From Phlegmacium glaucopus (lineage: Eukaryota > Basidiomycota > Agaricomycetes > Agaricales > Cortinariaceae), in assembly GCA_015039465.1 (NCBI GenBank), contig MU130532.1, positions 371,358 through 392,235 of the forward strand: DNA of 20,878 bases. The letters run 5' to 3'. The stretch's first letter is position 1. Every line of letters begins with the position of its first letter. The notes beneath the pieces are model-generated. The model was not told the DNA's origin. It ran no database searches and was given only the letters and a program-made list of their open reading frames with translations. The translations under genes and the position numbers were made by a program. This document shows, one piece after another, positions 8,011 to 17,380 of this stretch.

Positions 8011-8344
8011 TGTTGCGCAGCAAACGAGTTGCTTATATGCGCAGAGCTGGTCGTGGTTATCTTACTAGCTTACCTTTGTATGTAGAGTAAAGCTACTAAG
8101 TACTTAGATGTATATCCAAGTGAAGTATATTAGCGGTGTATCTACTGCTTATATACTAGTTGTAGATGGTCTGTGCACACTATAAGCACAGCCCCTAGAA
8201 GCTACCTGGGGTAGCATGTGCATGATAAGGATCACACATGTGTGATGGCTATCACATGTTGGTCTGGTGGTACGGACATCTACACTACGAGTATCTACTG
8301 TGATCTAATCTAATCTAGTAGATAAAATAACTACTCGTTTAACA
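8011..8344 (-). repeat. 5' LTR of the copia element
   Basis: 334 bp. On minus it starts TGTTAAACGAGT and ends GCGCAACA, with the TGTT...AACA ends typical of LTRs. AAACGAGT near one end and ACTCGTTT near the other are inverted copies. A TATA-like GTATATAAG (minus strand, about 8155-8147) could be the promoter. Only one LTR is visible, so the ends are fixed by the primer site and the terminal motif. Confidence 0.75.
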
Positions 8345-8348
8345 ACCT

Positions 8349-10131
8349 ATGCCTAAATCTGGACTGCCAGCTCCTTTGGCTACTATCCCCACACACCAAC
8401 CTCAGCCTCAGTGTCAAACAGAACTGGATGAAGACCCTCGGCATCAAATGCAACCCAATGAGGACGGCGACTCCATGCAAGATGAACAGTACAATTCATC
8501 CAACACTGAGGACAGGGGCAACTATATGCAAGAAGATTTTCCTGTGAGCGAAGATCAATTTGTCCCATCTTACGACAAGTCTCAGTGGCAGGAATCTTTG
8601 GGTTGGTTTTTCTCTTGTCATGAATTTCTCTACTCAAGCACAGGTGCATTACAGATGTTGACAACATTGACGATATTTATGCGTCACCAAGACTGGACCG
8701 CCAGATGGATGGTTATAAGGATAATAACTCTCAGCCACCTCAAATTGGAGACCTACATCCAGAAGGTTTGGTTTCCATTTTCAGTACATTTTTCTACTCA
8801 AGTTCAAGTTTATTGCAGATATCAACGAGAACTCCCCTTCAGAAGATGAGGCAGCTGCAGGACGTGCTCTTCGCAGAGAGGAAGTGATTTTTGGTAATGC
8901 AGGTAGCAACGGAGACGCCAATGACACAAGAGATGTCCTCAATGATCACCGAGCACGAAATAGGCCAAACAAACCACCAAATGAACAACAACTCCTCAAT
9001 GCTGCAAAACACCAGCTTCAGGGACCTAACAACTCTAGTACCCACATGTCTGATGTTGAAGCTGAAGGTGACACGGGAGATGAGGAGGAGGGTAGTAGGT
9101 ACACATCACACACGTGCCCGTCAACATAAGCCAGAGGAACCTGACCCAAAGACAGCCGGATACTATCCCGACTGCTGGAGGGAAGCCATTGACCGAGCTA
9201 AAGAAAAGTTTCGATGTTTCACCATGCTTTACAATCTCTTTCCAGGTCATGATGACCACCTTCGAGATGCAGCAATGATTCTCTCAAAGATAGTAGCTGA
9301 AGAAAAGAGCGAGGGGAAAATGTTCCACCCAGGTAAGTCTCTTATTTCCGTAATGTATGACTCCAATCCTTTGCCATGTCCACAGATTATGAGCAGAACC
9401 AGGATATGAACATTGTCGTAAGTAAGATTTTTCTAATTTTAATTGCATAATTACATTTTATATTTCTCGGGTGTTCAAAGAGGCTGCGACATATAGACGC
9501 AAGTTAAAAGATCTCTGTGAAAAGGTGTTCCTTCGATTCTATGGAGAAGCGCTTGGCCTTAACGAGTATGAGATAGAAAGTCAGGTGGCTTATGAGGACA
9601 ATATCACCTACAACATTCAACAGCTCATCAGCAAAACTTCTCTGTTCCACTATGGACCCAAGGACATACACATAAGTTCATCATGTTGAAGTTTGGGATG
9701 TTGGTTTATAGAATATGACAGAGGGAGATTAGTTGTGAAGCTAGTCAATGTCTCTGAGTAGGCGAATACCTAGTATATTGGTATAAACCGATGAGGGTTC
9801 ACCTCAATCGGTTTAGTATTTATATACATACAAATGTGGCTATGTATCTATGAGTGATTTCTGCTATTCGATAGGTATTCAGTACTAATGATGATGCAAT
9901 TATGATGCGATATGACATGATTAGAATGAAATATTTCAACACATCACTGTGTTGAGAGTGGTTTTTAACATTGAAAATAGGGGAAAAAACACAATCTGGA
10001 GCATCCTGGCATCGCTGCGCTCTGCATTGAGTTCTACTATGGATCAGCTGGTGGAAAAAAACCACTTGCGAAGCTTTTTCCTGACGACTTCAGCACAACT
10101 ATTCCTGAGCATGCAGTGGTGGCTGTCATGA
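8349..10131 (+). pseudogene. DUF6532-like gene, decayed
   Basis: DUF6532 is a basidiomycete-enriched domain of unknown function. Exon pieces: 8349-8601, 8655-8765, 8819-9332, 9386-9417, 9471-9671, 9981-10131. The N-terminal half is polar and acidic (SDVEAEGDTGDEEE). The domain begins near YYPDCWREAIDRAKEKFRCF, continues through FKEAATYRRKLKDLCEKVF and DNITYNIQQLISK, and ends with HPGIAALCIEFYYGS, LFPDDFSTTIPEHAV and VAVMTC. Damage: a one-base shift near 9095-9105; intron 4 (9418-9470) ends CTCGG instead of CTCAG; intron 5 starts ATAAGT (9672) instead of GTAAGT and is 309 nt; coding stops at about 10131 where other sequence joins. The start ATG at 8349 lies five bases from the copia LTR, so upstream exons may be displaced. 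Introns 1-4 are each 53 nt. The family call is from memory of conserved segments. Confidence 0.6.
9672..9980 (+). other. Oversized intron with hairpins in the DUF6532-like relic
   Basis: Between CAC (9669-9671) and GGGAAA (9981) lie 309 nt with ATAAGT at the left and AAAATAG at the right. Inside are TAAACCGATGAGG and CCTCAATCGGTTTA (about 9783-9815), which pair with one bulged base around GTTCA, and CAACACA-TCAC-TGTGTTG (9937-9954), a perfect 7-bp stem. The other introns of this gene are 53 nt, so about 250 nt may be a small insertion. I see no clear terminal repeats. Confidence 0.45.
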
Positions 10132-10134
10132 CAT

Positions 10135-10265
10135 GTGTACATATTAGGGACAGTGGCATCAGCAACCCGAATGTTGAAAGCGAGAAGCTCTTTCGTCGTC
10201 CAATTGCTCCCAGATGTGGCGGACCTTACAAGATTAGCCATCTCGCGTGAGTGATGGGACGCCAT
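10135..10265 (-). pseudogene. Short coding fragment on minus (WTTKELLAFNIRV)
   Basis: From 10265 downward the minus strand encodes about 35 residues including SGSNWTTKELLAFNIRV. I recall similar W-T-x-E-L-x-A-F/Y-N-I-x-V motifs in repeated hypothetical proteins of mushrooms, but cannot name the family. Homology seems to stop at VADATVP (about 10160). The fragment abuts the broken end of the DUF6532-like gene, on the opposite strand, so this is a rearrangement junction. Confidence 0.3.
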
Positions 10266-11932
10266 TCAGATGGAATTCCAATTTTGGTCAAGCTGACATA
10301 AACAAACAAGGTAAAATTTTTGACTTTGGGACGGAAAACCCTTGGCTCACAAGTTCACTTCTGACATCAATGGACACCAATGGACATCGAGGACCGTTGA
10401 ACACCATGATTGGCTAATATCAGTGATCCCGGGAATAATTCACCTTGATTTCCTATTTTTTCGACTGACTCCCATTGAAGTACATTGAAATGTCAGTCAT
10501 ATATTATCATAGGTAAACTCCATGATTTCTGCTTGCGCTATTAAAGCCATATTTAACCAGCTATCAAGGATATCTCAGTTTACTTGAGAGCTAATTCCAA
10601 TGACCGGCTCCCAATCCCGCATACCGACACAATTTCGGTGCTTAAGCCATGGGAAATTTAAAATCGAACAAAGAGATGATATGTCTCTCCTCCCGATCGA
10701 AATATAAATTCATACCACCAAAGTATTTATGTGGAGTTTTTTGGCTATCGAACTGAATTGGATTCAAAGATCCCATTTTAGCACCTCCAACTGCACAGAT
10801 ATTCAGCCGTCGACGTGATCGTAAAAGGTTGTGCATACATGCAGTGAACAGGGCTGGAGACTTTTCAACGATTGGTCTCAAGGTGAATCCTCCTGTGTAG
10901 CGCAGGCAATATAGCTACTGACAACATGTACTCCTCAAATGTATAGGCAATTGGTGAAAGTCAAGTATGTCATCTTGTATTTCATTATTTTACAATGCTT
11001 ACTACCGATGGAATTTACTGACAGGAGGGTGAAATATGGCAGCACAAATGGATTCCAAGAGTTTCTACTGGTGAACGAGAGATAAATCTCCACTGGTTAG
11101 AGCAGCTGCCGTGATAACCACTGTCTTACAATGAATCCCATCGGTATGTAAGAGTAGGTAAAAAGAAAATTAATGGACAACAGTGGCGACCATTGGCCTT
11201 CAACAAAACTACGGTTGAAGATCATCAGAAACCACCAATAGCCAGTGGTATCCGATGGTTTTGCCACCTGGGCGCATATTACTGAAGAAATTTGTGGAAT
11301 TATCCCTTGTGGTCGTCCAGTCGCAGGCGCTAGTTCTGTTGTTCGTGACGACCCCGAACATTGTGCATGTCAGATGCAACTACGACTTTTTGATTCATGT
11401 TTTTAGGATGATTTGCAATGTATCTGTTGAGGAGAAAATGAGAGAGAAAGGGTTGGGAGGAGGGTTAGACTCAAGAATAGAATCTCAAGTCTTAGTTTCA
11501 GTACGTTCAGTGTCATCCAATAGAAATTGATGTAACTATTGTATAAATCGGGTGGTATTATAATAGTTGATGTAAACCGATGTGAATCAGTGGAATTACT
11601 GACAAAAGTCAATGCACGTCCATGCTATTTAGTATTCTGAGGGCACTCAACTGGCATGTGGTGTGCATAGAATTCCACCCAACCACCATCAAGATCTACT
11701 CCAATAATGTTATTCCTGAACTTTCTTTCTGAATACACGTAACCATTTCGACATTTCCCTCATTCTATGAAAATCCTGTTATGTAAAAGTATCTGTTCGT
11801 CACAAGACCGTGTCTGCCTACATACAGACATGCTGTGCTATGGATGGGATCTAATTTAATCCAGAGTCGGCCAGCTAGGGCCAGAGTCCACTACTACACC
11901 GCACCAGCAGTGTCAGAGAATTTCTCGATTGA
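10266..11932. other. Gene-poor stretch
   Basis: Mostly AT-rich with frequent stops. A minus frame at 10911-10642 (89 codons, no good ATG, contains NLLRSRRRLNICAVGG and NPIQFDSQKTPHKYF) reads like protein, but I recognise no family. A hairpin of GACTGAC and GTCAGTC flanks about 27 nt near 10458-10498. ATAAATCGG and TAAACCGATG at 11541-11583 resemble the hairpin arms at 9783-9815, possibly the same small repeat. The last 300 bases would be the upstream region of the kinase gene; no clear TATA box is evident. Confidence 0.4.
10642..10911 (-). CDS. Possible hypothetical coding fragment
   Basis: Open from just after a TAG at about 10912-10914 to TAA at 10642. There is no ATG near the beginning; the only internal ATGs are later. 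Composition is balanced (GFTLRPIVEKSPALFTACM, then SRRRLNICAVGGAKMGSLN), unlike the low-complexity shadow frames elsewhere. No domain recognised and no splice partner identified. It may be a chance frame. Confidence 0.2.
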   Translation of the reverse strand, partial: YCLRYTGGFTLRPIVEKSPALFTACMHNLLRSRRRLNICAVGGAKMGSLNPIQFDSQKTPHKYFGGMNLYFDREERHIISLFDFKFPMA

Positions 11933-13976
11933 ATGCCCTCACGACGGGAGGCTGGTGATCAGTCACCTGTGCCATGCCAAACTCGACTGAACGAGAATCA
12001 CACTCCGCCTACTACAATGCTCAAATTCCCTTATCTTTTGGTTCAAAAACGGACATCTGGAGTGTATGAAATCTTTTGTAATGCTTTTTTTGAGGCCTTG
12101 CCAGACAGTAAAGTCCAGGCGTTGCTTGATGACGCGCGTAAGACGGTGTGGGCGTCCTTGGAAATGGAAGACGAGCCACCCCAAAGGCTTGCCCTCCACG
12201 CGTACACGGTGGGTTGATTCTACCAGATGTTTTTTTTCCCTTCTCATCTTCACGTAGCTGCTCAATCCCATATCGAGTTTCCTCGGGCAGGCCATGGTTG
12301 CAATTGGCAAACAACTTGGTCACATAGATGATGATTTTTTAGGAGAGAAGGCGGCTCATTGGCCACCAGTGGCCCCTCTTCTGTCTCTAGGAGCCATGGA
12401 TGGGAAGATTGTTGTTATTTTCAGTGCGTCTCCGCTTTGCGGAATGCTCCATGTCTGAAACTCTTTGCAGGAATATCTGGAAAGCGGACGCGTTCTGTCA
12501 CAGAAACCGCGTTTGATCATATGAAGCGCTCCAAGCTCACTACGACCACACCATCAACTATGGCTCAACCTTCTATCTACGAAAATAACCAAAGAACTCC
12601 CTCCGAGAAGATCCTAGACGACCGTCCGAAACAGGATGCTGACATCGCCCCAATTCCGCTCCTCTATGATGGTTTTGGTGAATTTCTGGACATTTTTGAT
12701 GGAGGAACCGACGTCCCAGGTCTGTCAGAAGTTAATGCCTTAGAACTGCAAAAGGCGGTTGATGACTTCGCGCAAAAAATGTGTCTGTTCTATGACAACG
12801 AAGACGAACAAAGGACTGCAACCCTACCCGCCCTCGACCGCATTTTTTCAGCTCGTACCGGTACCACAATTCCTTCACTCCACGCTGCAGCCATTGGCTC
12901 TGTAAGGTCCGACGGCCATAATGTGGCGAAGCATGGAGGAGGCGCGCTCGTCGCCGAGTTCAAGAACCAATCTGCAGGCAATAAGGCCATTGCTGAAGTG
13001 GAGCTCACAGGGTACGTCGCGCGTTTGCATGCGACGGGAATGAAAGAACACCAAGACCTTTTTGAGAGATGGAAAGTACCATCCCTCGGGTTGACTGTTG
13101 TCGGTAAGCTGTGAACATATGTGATATTTCAGCAAAAAACCTGATCATTGCATCATCCCAGGCGCCGATGTGAGATTTTATGGTATCATTGCAATTGACC
13201 ACCAATATCGACTCGTGAACCTTACTCCCAGCCTGTCATGCATCCCGTCTGCTTCCGATGGTCATGATCGCAAGGCTCTCTATCGCGCCTTTGCCGCTGC
13301 GTCAGTCCTGCAGGCTCGTATCCTCGAGGACGCTCAGAAGTTCCTTACCGTGCTACCACCTGAAATCCAACCTACCGCTCGCCGCTTCCCATCGGTCACC
13401 AGATTCCGCAAATGGGGCTCGCCCACCGAATACCTATCATTTCAGATACTGAGATTTCATCCCGACCGACAAGGCTATCGTCTTTTATACCTCGCAGAGA
13501 CGACAGGCCCCGAGAAGCAGACCATCATTGTCAAGTTTGTACGAGAGTATTCGATTGATTTGCATGCCTTCTGCGCTGAACGTGGCTTTGCACCCCACAT
13601 CCTCGCTTTCGAACAACTTCCCGGTGGATGGAAAGCAATTGTTATGGAGTACATCGCTTCTGGTACCACAATCACGAAATCGTCAGGACTGGACACACAC
13701 AGAGATAAATGGACAAGGGAGTTATTACAACTCGTAAAAGATTTCCATGCAGAAGGTCTGGTTCATGGCGACCTTCGAGACGTGAATATAATCTTTAATG
13801 ATCACCGTGTGATGCTACTCGACTTTGATTGGGGCGGTCAAGATGGACAGGTGTTCTATCCCACCCCTAACCTGAACAGCGAGTTGCTCGAGGGTCGGTC
13901 GTCGAATAACCTGAAAATTACCAAAGAAGACGACAATCGGACTTTGAAGAAGACGCTTGGAAAGCTCACTAAGTAG
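11933..13976 (+). CDS. Nuclease-kinase fusion protein, Crinkler-like architecture (4 exons, 629 aa)
   Basis: Exons 11933-12208, 12258-12423, 12471-13103, 13162-13976; introns of 49, 47 and 58 nt have GT-AG ends and consistent phases (0, 1, 1), each removing an in-frame stop. The start is ATG 11933, with a second possible Met at 12017. Order of parts: an N-terminal helical region (ALPDSKVQALLDDARKTVW), a LNPISSFLGQ...GHIDDDF segment, a linker with GKRTRSVTETAFD, then IPLLYDGFGEFLDIF. A PD-(D/E)XK-like core follows: GSVRSDGHN with D295, and ALVAEFKNQ with E310 and K312. A kinase domain comes last: VKF lysine K483, HGDLRDVN loop with D562 and N567, and DFDWGG with D579 replacing DFG. All kinase catalytic positions are present. 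Fusions of restriction-like nuclease and kinase domains are known in Crinkler-type secreted effectors or conflict proteins, but no Crinkler header or signal peptide is seen here. The nuclease call is inference. This is the only apparently intact host-type gene. Confidence 0.8.
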
Positions 13977-15822
13977 TTGACATATCTCCGAAGGTGCTTT
14001 TGCTGTTCTATAAATCTTATTTTTCCAGTTTTAATGTAGCTGTATACTCCTGGAGAAATACTCTTCGAGCTAGTGTCTATTATTCTTGTGAAATAATTGT
14101 GTTTAAATTTATTTCCCTTGGGAAACTTGACTCCATTATCCCGCACTTCCAGAAGGGAGAAGCCCGGAAAGCGGCCGCTCTCTCCCAGGTCCTGGAAATA
14201 TCCGATGGAGCTGAAGGATTTGAAGCTAGTGAAGAAGAGAGTACTCTCACCTCTACATTGCCGAGCTTGAAGTTGATTGTTGCTAGAAGACGCATTTGTG
14301 AAGTCAATTTAATATTCTATATAGAAAGCGACGATAAAAAATGTACATTTAAGCAAAGTCGACCTTCCTCTATCTGTATCGTTGTTCTCATCTACAACCG
14401 AAAGCCGAGACTGAGAACCGAGGTCAGACATTTGAACTCTTTTCCAGTTCATTTCACCGAAATTTCTCGGTACAGTAGATTATCTCATAACGCATAAGCT
14501 ACCGTTGATGCATAATTGTCTGATGCATGGAAATTTCTGAAAACCACCGTGGTTTGCGGGAGGTCTCTGGGTTGAACAAGCGGGCAAGCTCAAGCGTTCA
14601 AACGTTCAAGTGTGACTGTAATTCGATATTCCGTCAGTATTAAGTATGATCCTAAGATATACAAGGTTCGTCACAGTGGTTTCTCCTTTAGATAGCGCTT
14701 CCTCAACATTCAACATTTTCAACCTCACATGATTCACATCCGGCAAGTCACTATCCAATTTTTTCAGAACAAATCCATCCTAGTAGTCCAACTACTACTC
14801 AAACTACTATGCTATATTCTCCTTAGAATGCAATAGGCCAGCAGCTGCATATTTTGATGCAGGCTCTTTCTTGTCTATCAATGACAACGATGTTACTCGA
14901 GGACTCTCCACGTCCAATATCAGTCGGACCACCCTAGCCTCTACTCCTTCACACCTTCGCCTCGGTTTCATCCCCTCTTCCCAGATTACTCACTTCATGA
15001 CTCTATCCAGAGATCTAGTCGCATCCGTCTTGAAACAGTACGCCCGAAAACTGGTGAGTCTGAAAAATCCGAAGCAGACGAACTCTCGACTAGGCCGTCA
15101 TTAAGTGCATATACTGAACCGTTTTCATCACCTATAGCTGCTAATAAAACGCGCCCAGCTTCCTACACCCTTCGTAGAGCGACACCAACCTGCGCTCTCA
15201 TATCCTTGCACACAATGCAAGCCACATAGTGAACGATTAGTTATGCACAAAGGGGAAGAAATGGAGAGAAATGAGCAATTTTATGCTGAATTTCACTCTT
15301 TTGGACTATTTCATCATCACTGTATCCCTAATATAAAAATGTAAAACGATCAACTTTAACGAAGCTTTTGGTTGTTGCAAAAGGTGTCAATTTACACCCT
15401 TCTAGGTTGTGACAGGTCCAAAAGGAGTGACCCTTCAAACCATGTTCTTCATCAATAAAAGCTTTCATCGTCATTGAATGAAAACTCTAAAATATGACTG
15501 CCTCCCTTTCTCCTCCATGCTGATTCAGATTCTCGAGACATACATTAACATAATGGTCGTATTCTATTTAGCTTTCAACGAGGGAAATGCTCCCACGTCG
15601 TTCGCCTTAATCTTCTACCTCCGAGTCTTCAACCTACCCACGGCGAGAGGTGGGATTGGATTTAAATTGGTGTATCGGGCGGCAACTTGATCTGTTGTTT
15701 TCTTGCGTCGTTTTGCTTTACCCTTTGGACTCTGCATTCCGGTCCAAATATATATTATGACAATAAAGAAGAGTATATTTCCTCGTTAGGCGTGTACTAC
15801 ACTACAAAACAGAACCAGTGAA
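13977..15822. other. Mostly non-coding stretch with weak coding traces
   Basis: After the kinase stop, a plus frame (13994-14497) contains a protein-like piece, IIPHFQKGEARKAAALSQVL then EISDGAEGFEASEEES, flanked by AT-rich sequence; it could be a gene fragment but I recognise no family. A further trace at 14805-15343 is listed separately. A short hairpin AAGGTGT/ACACCCTT is at about 15380-15402. A 70-codon plus frame at 15478-15690 starts with ATG but has no motif. AATAAAAG at 15455 and AATAAAG at 15761 could be polyadenylation signals, without an obvious gene to serve. Confidence 0.4.
14805..15343 (+). CDS. Weak two-exon gene trace
   Basis: An open plus frame through AAAYFDAGSFLSINDNDVTR to YARKL ends at a GTGAGT donor (15054). 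A CACCTATAG acceptor (to 15136) joins it in phase 0 to LLIKRAQLPTPFVERHQ, a CTQC pair and on to TAA near 15341. The intron would be about 83 nt with a TACTGAAC branch candidate. No ATG is present near the beginning, so a 5' exon is missing or this is a relic. No family recognised. Confidence 0.25.
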
Positions 15823-17380
15823 TCAAGGTTTAATCCATGCATGTTCGAGCAATTCAGCAGCACTAGCTCGGTCTGCAGGCTTCAACCGCAACATCGACTG
15901 CAAAAAATCGATACAAAGTGGCTTGTCAACATTGTCCAAAACACGATAGGCATCCAGAGCCTGCTCCAGATTCCGAATGTTCTGAACCTGGATGGATAGA
16001 TGGCCTAGATAAAATTTATCTCTATCAATATTTCTCCTTGGTAATCATCGACGAAATAACTAACCTTCGGGCGTAAAATATTTTTCAAAGTGCTTCCCCT
16101 TCCGGACGTATGTGAGATCGAAATCTTCCCTGGCAATGATGGGCATATGAGCAAGATGATAGCTTTCAGCGCTCCATGTGGGCCCGCTCCGTGGGGTAAA
16201 GAGCCATTTTCCGGTGAGAAACTCAAATAACTAAAAATTGTCGTACTGTAACACAACGTTGAATTGTTAAGAAGTTGAAAAGAGGATTTGCTTACCAAGC
16301 ATCCCAAATTCCAGATGTCTGCACTGGTATGCCAACCGTTACCCAGGATAACCTCTGGGGCGCGCAATGCATAGGGCTGAATGATGGCCGCATGAGGGCC
16401 GTCCACCATCGTTGCTAAATAACAAATCGAGGTGAGATCTATGTGTGTGAGAAGTGTCTGACAGTCATTGCTCACCAGTCCCGAAATCTGTCAACAGGAT
16501 CTCGTAGTTGGATGTAAGTGATTTGCATTCTGTAAGTTATCAAGACTGAATGGAATGATCGGACGGGATAATACAACAGGTGGGGAAGATTCAGGCATGG
16601 GTGGTAATGCCTCCAATTCCGATACCTCAGTTGTGTACCGTTGAAGGGCTTCTTCTGCATTCGGAAGCGCGATAAGAATATTGTCTGGTTTGAGGTCTTT
16701 CGGAGCAGCAAGAGTTGGGGTAAGAAATTATATGGCAAGCGGCAGATGCAACAGCAATCTTACCTATCCGGCATTCACGATGAAGAAAGTCCAAAGCAAC
16801 TAATAGTTGCCTAGCGATATCTTTGACAAAGGGAACAGGCATATTTTGACCAGGATGATAAACAGAACCATTGAAAGCCCCCAAAGCCTCGAAGACGAGG
16901 CAAAGATGGGGTCCATGACGATCCGTGACTGTAAAGTTCTCTAGCAAAGTGGCGATATGTTTGCGACCAGGATAGGCTTTCACATGGGTGTTGATGCGCT
17001 GGAGAATATCGAGCTCATTCGCTAGCCCTGCCTTGGACCTCTGTCGCATGAGTAGACAGTATTTTGACAGCGACATAGCATTGATGAGCATGACGTTGTC
17101 TACTTGCAGCAGAAGACAAAATGAGGAAGTGGAACAGGCATCTTGATATGATATGCGCTCACCCCATATCTCGCGCGAGCCAAACACTGGAATGGATCCC
17201 CCATCCCAGCTTGCCAATCAAGGTGTATCTTGAACTAAGATTCGATGTTAAAGTTGCTGCGTAAAACCCGCCCTTCTCAGCGACGGAGATTCCAAGATGT
17301 TCCTCAGGGAATTTTAATCTTTCCTTGGGCGATCTACGAAGGGATTGAAGCGCGCGGCCGAAAGCACTGAGAGTGTTCAT
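15823..17380 (-). pseudogene. SRPK-like serine/threonine protein kinase, decayed
   Basis: SRPKs are CMGC kinases that phosphorylate SR splicing factors. Exons on minus: 17380-17163, 17102-16764, 16696-16547, 16529-16476, 16414-16296, 16230-16065, 16004-15823, with introns of 60, 67, 17, 61, 65 and 60 nt. The start is the ATG at 17378-17380. Visible motifs: glycine loop LGWGIHSSVWLARD, VAVK lysine (CYVAVKIL), helix ANELDILQRI, HLCLVFEAL, DLKPDNILIAL, TDFGTA, the APEVILG segment, DIWNLGCLLFEFLTG, and a C-terminal LRLKPADRASAAELLEHAW helix. The region between DLKPDN and TDFG is the SRPK-type insert. Damage: one extra base near 17030 shifts the frame between KILSTHATEVQ and ANELDIL; the HxD histidine expected before DLKPDN is missing under the only visible acceptor; intron 3 is only 17 nt. 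Upstream (17381-17460) is AT-rich. Confidence 0.82.

Larger units (their letters stand above)
7106..8344 (-). mobile_element. Ty1/copia-type retrotransposon, 5' part (minus strand)
   Basis: Reading on minus, the order is LTR (8344-8011), primer site (8010-7999), leader, and gag (7786-7133); then the element is interrupted at 7106 by the chromovirus and the gag-only element. Protease, integrase and RT are not in the window; they may lie left of position 1. The target duplication beside the LTR would be ACCTA (8345-8349), but its partner is not visible. Confidence 0.8.

Noticed and set aside
11403..11612. 69-codon minus frame
   Set aside because: Composition resembles translated AT-rich spacer; no motif or splice signal.
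13994..14497. 167-codon plus frame after the kinase gene as a real gene
   Set aside because: Only the middle looks protein-like; both ends are AT-rich with no motif, and splice sites are unclear.
15478..15690. 70-codon plus frame with ATG
   Set aside because: No recognised motif and no supporting context beyond an AATAAAG downstream; kept only as a note in the gap description.
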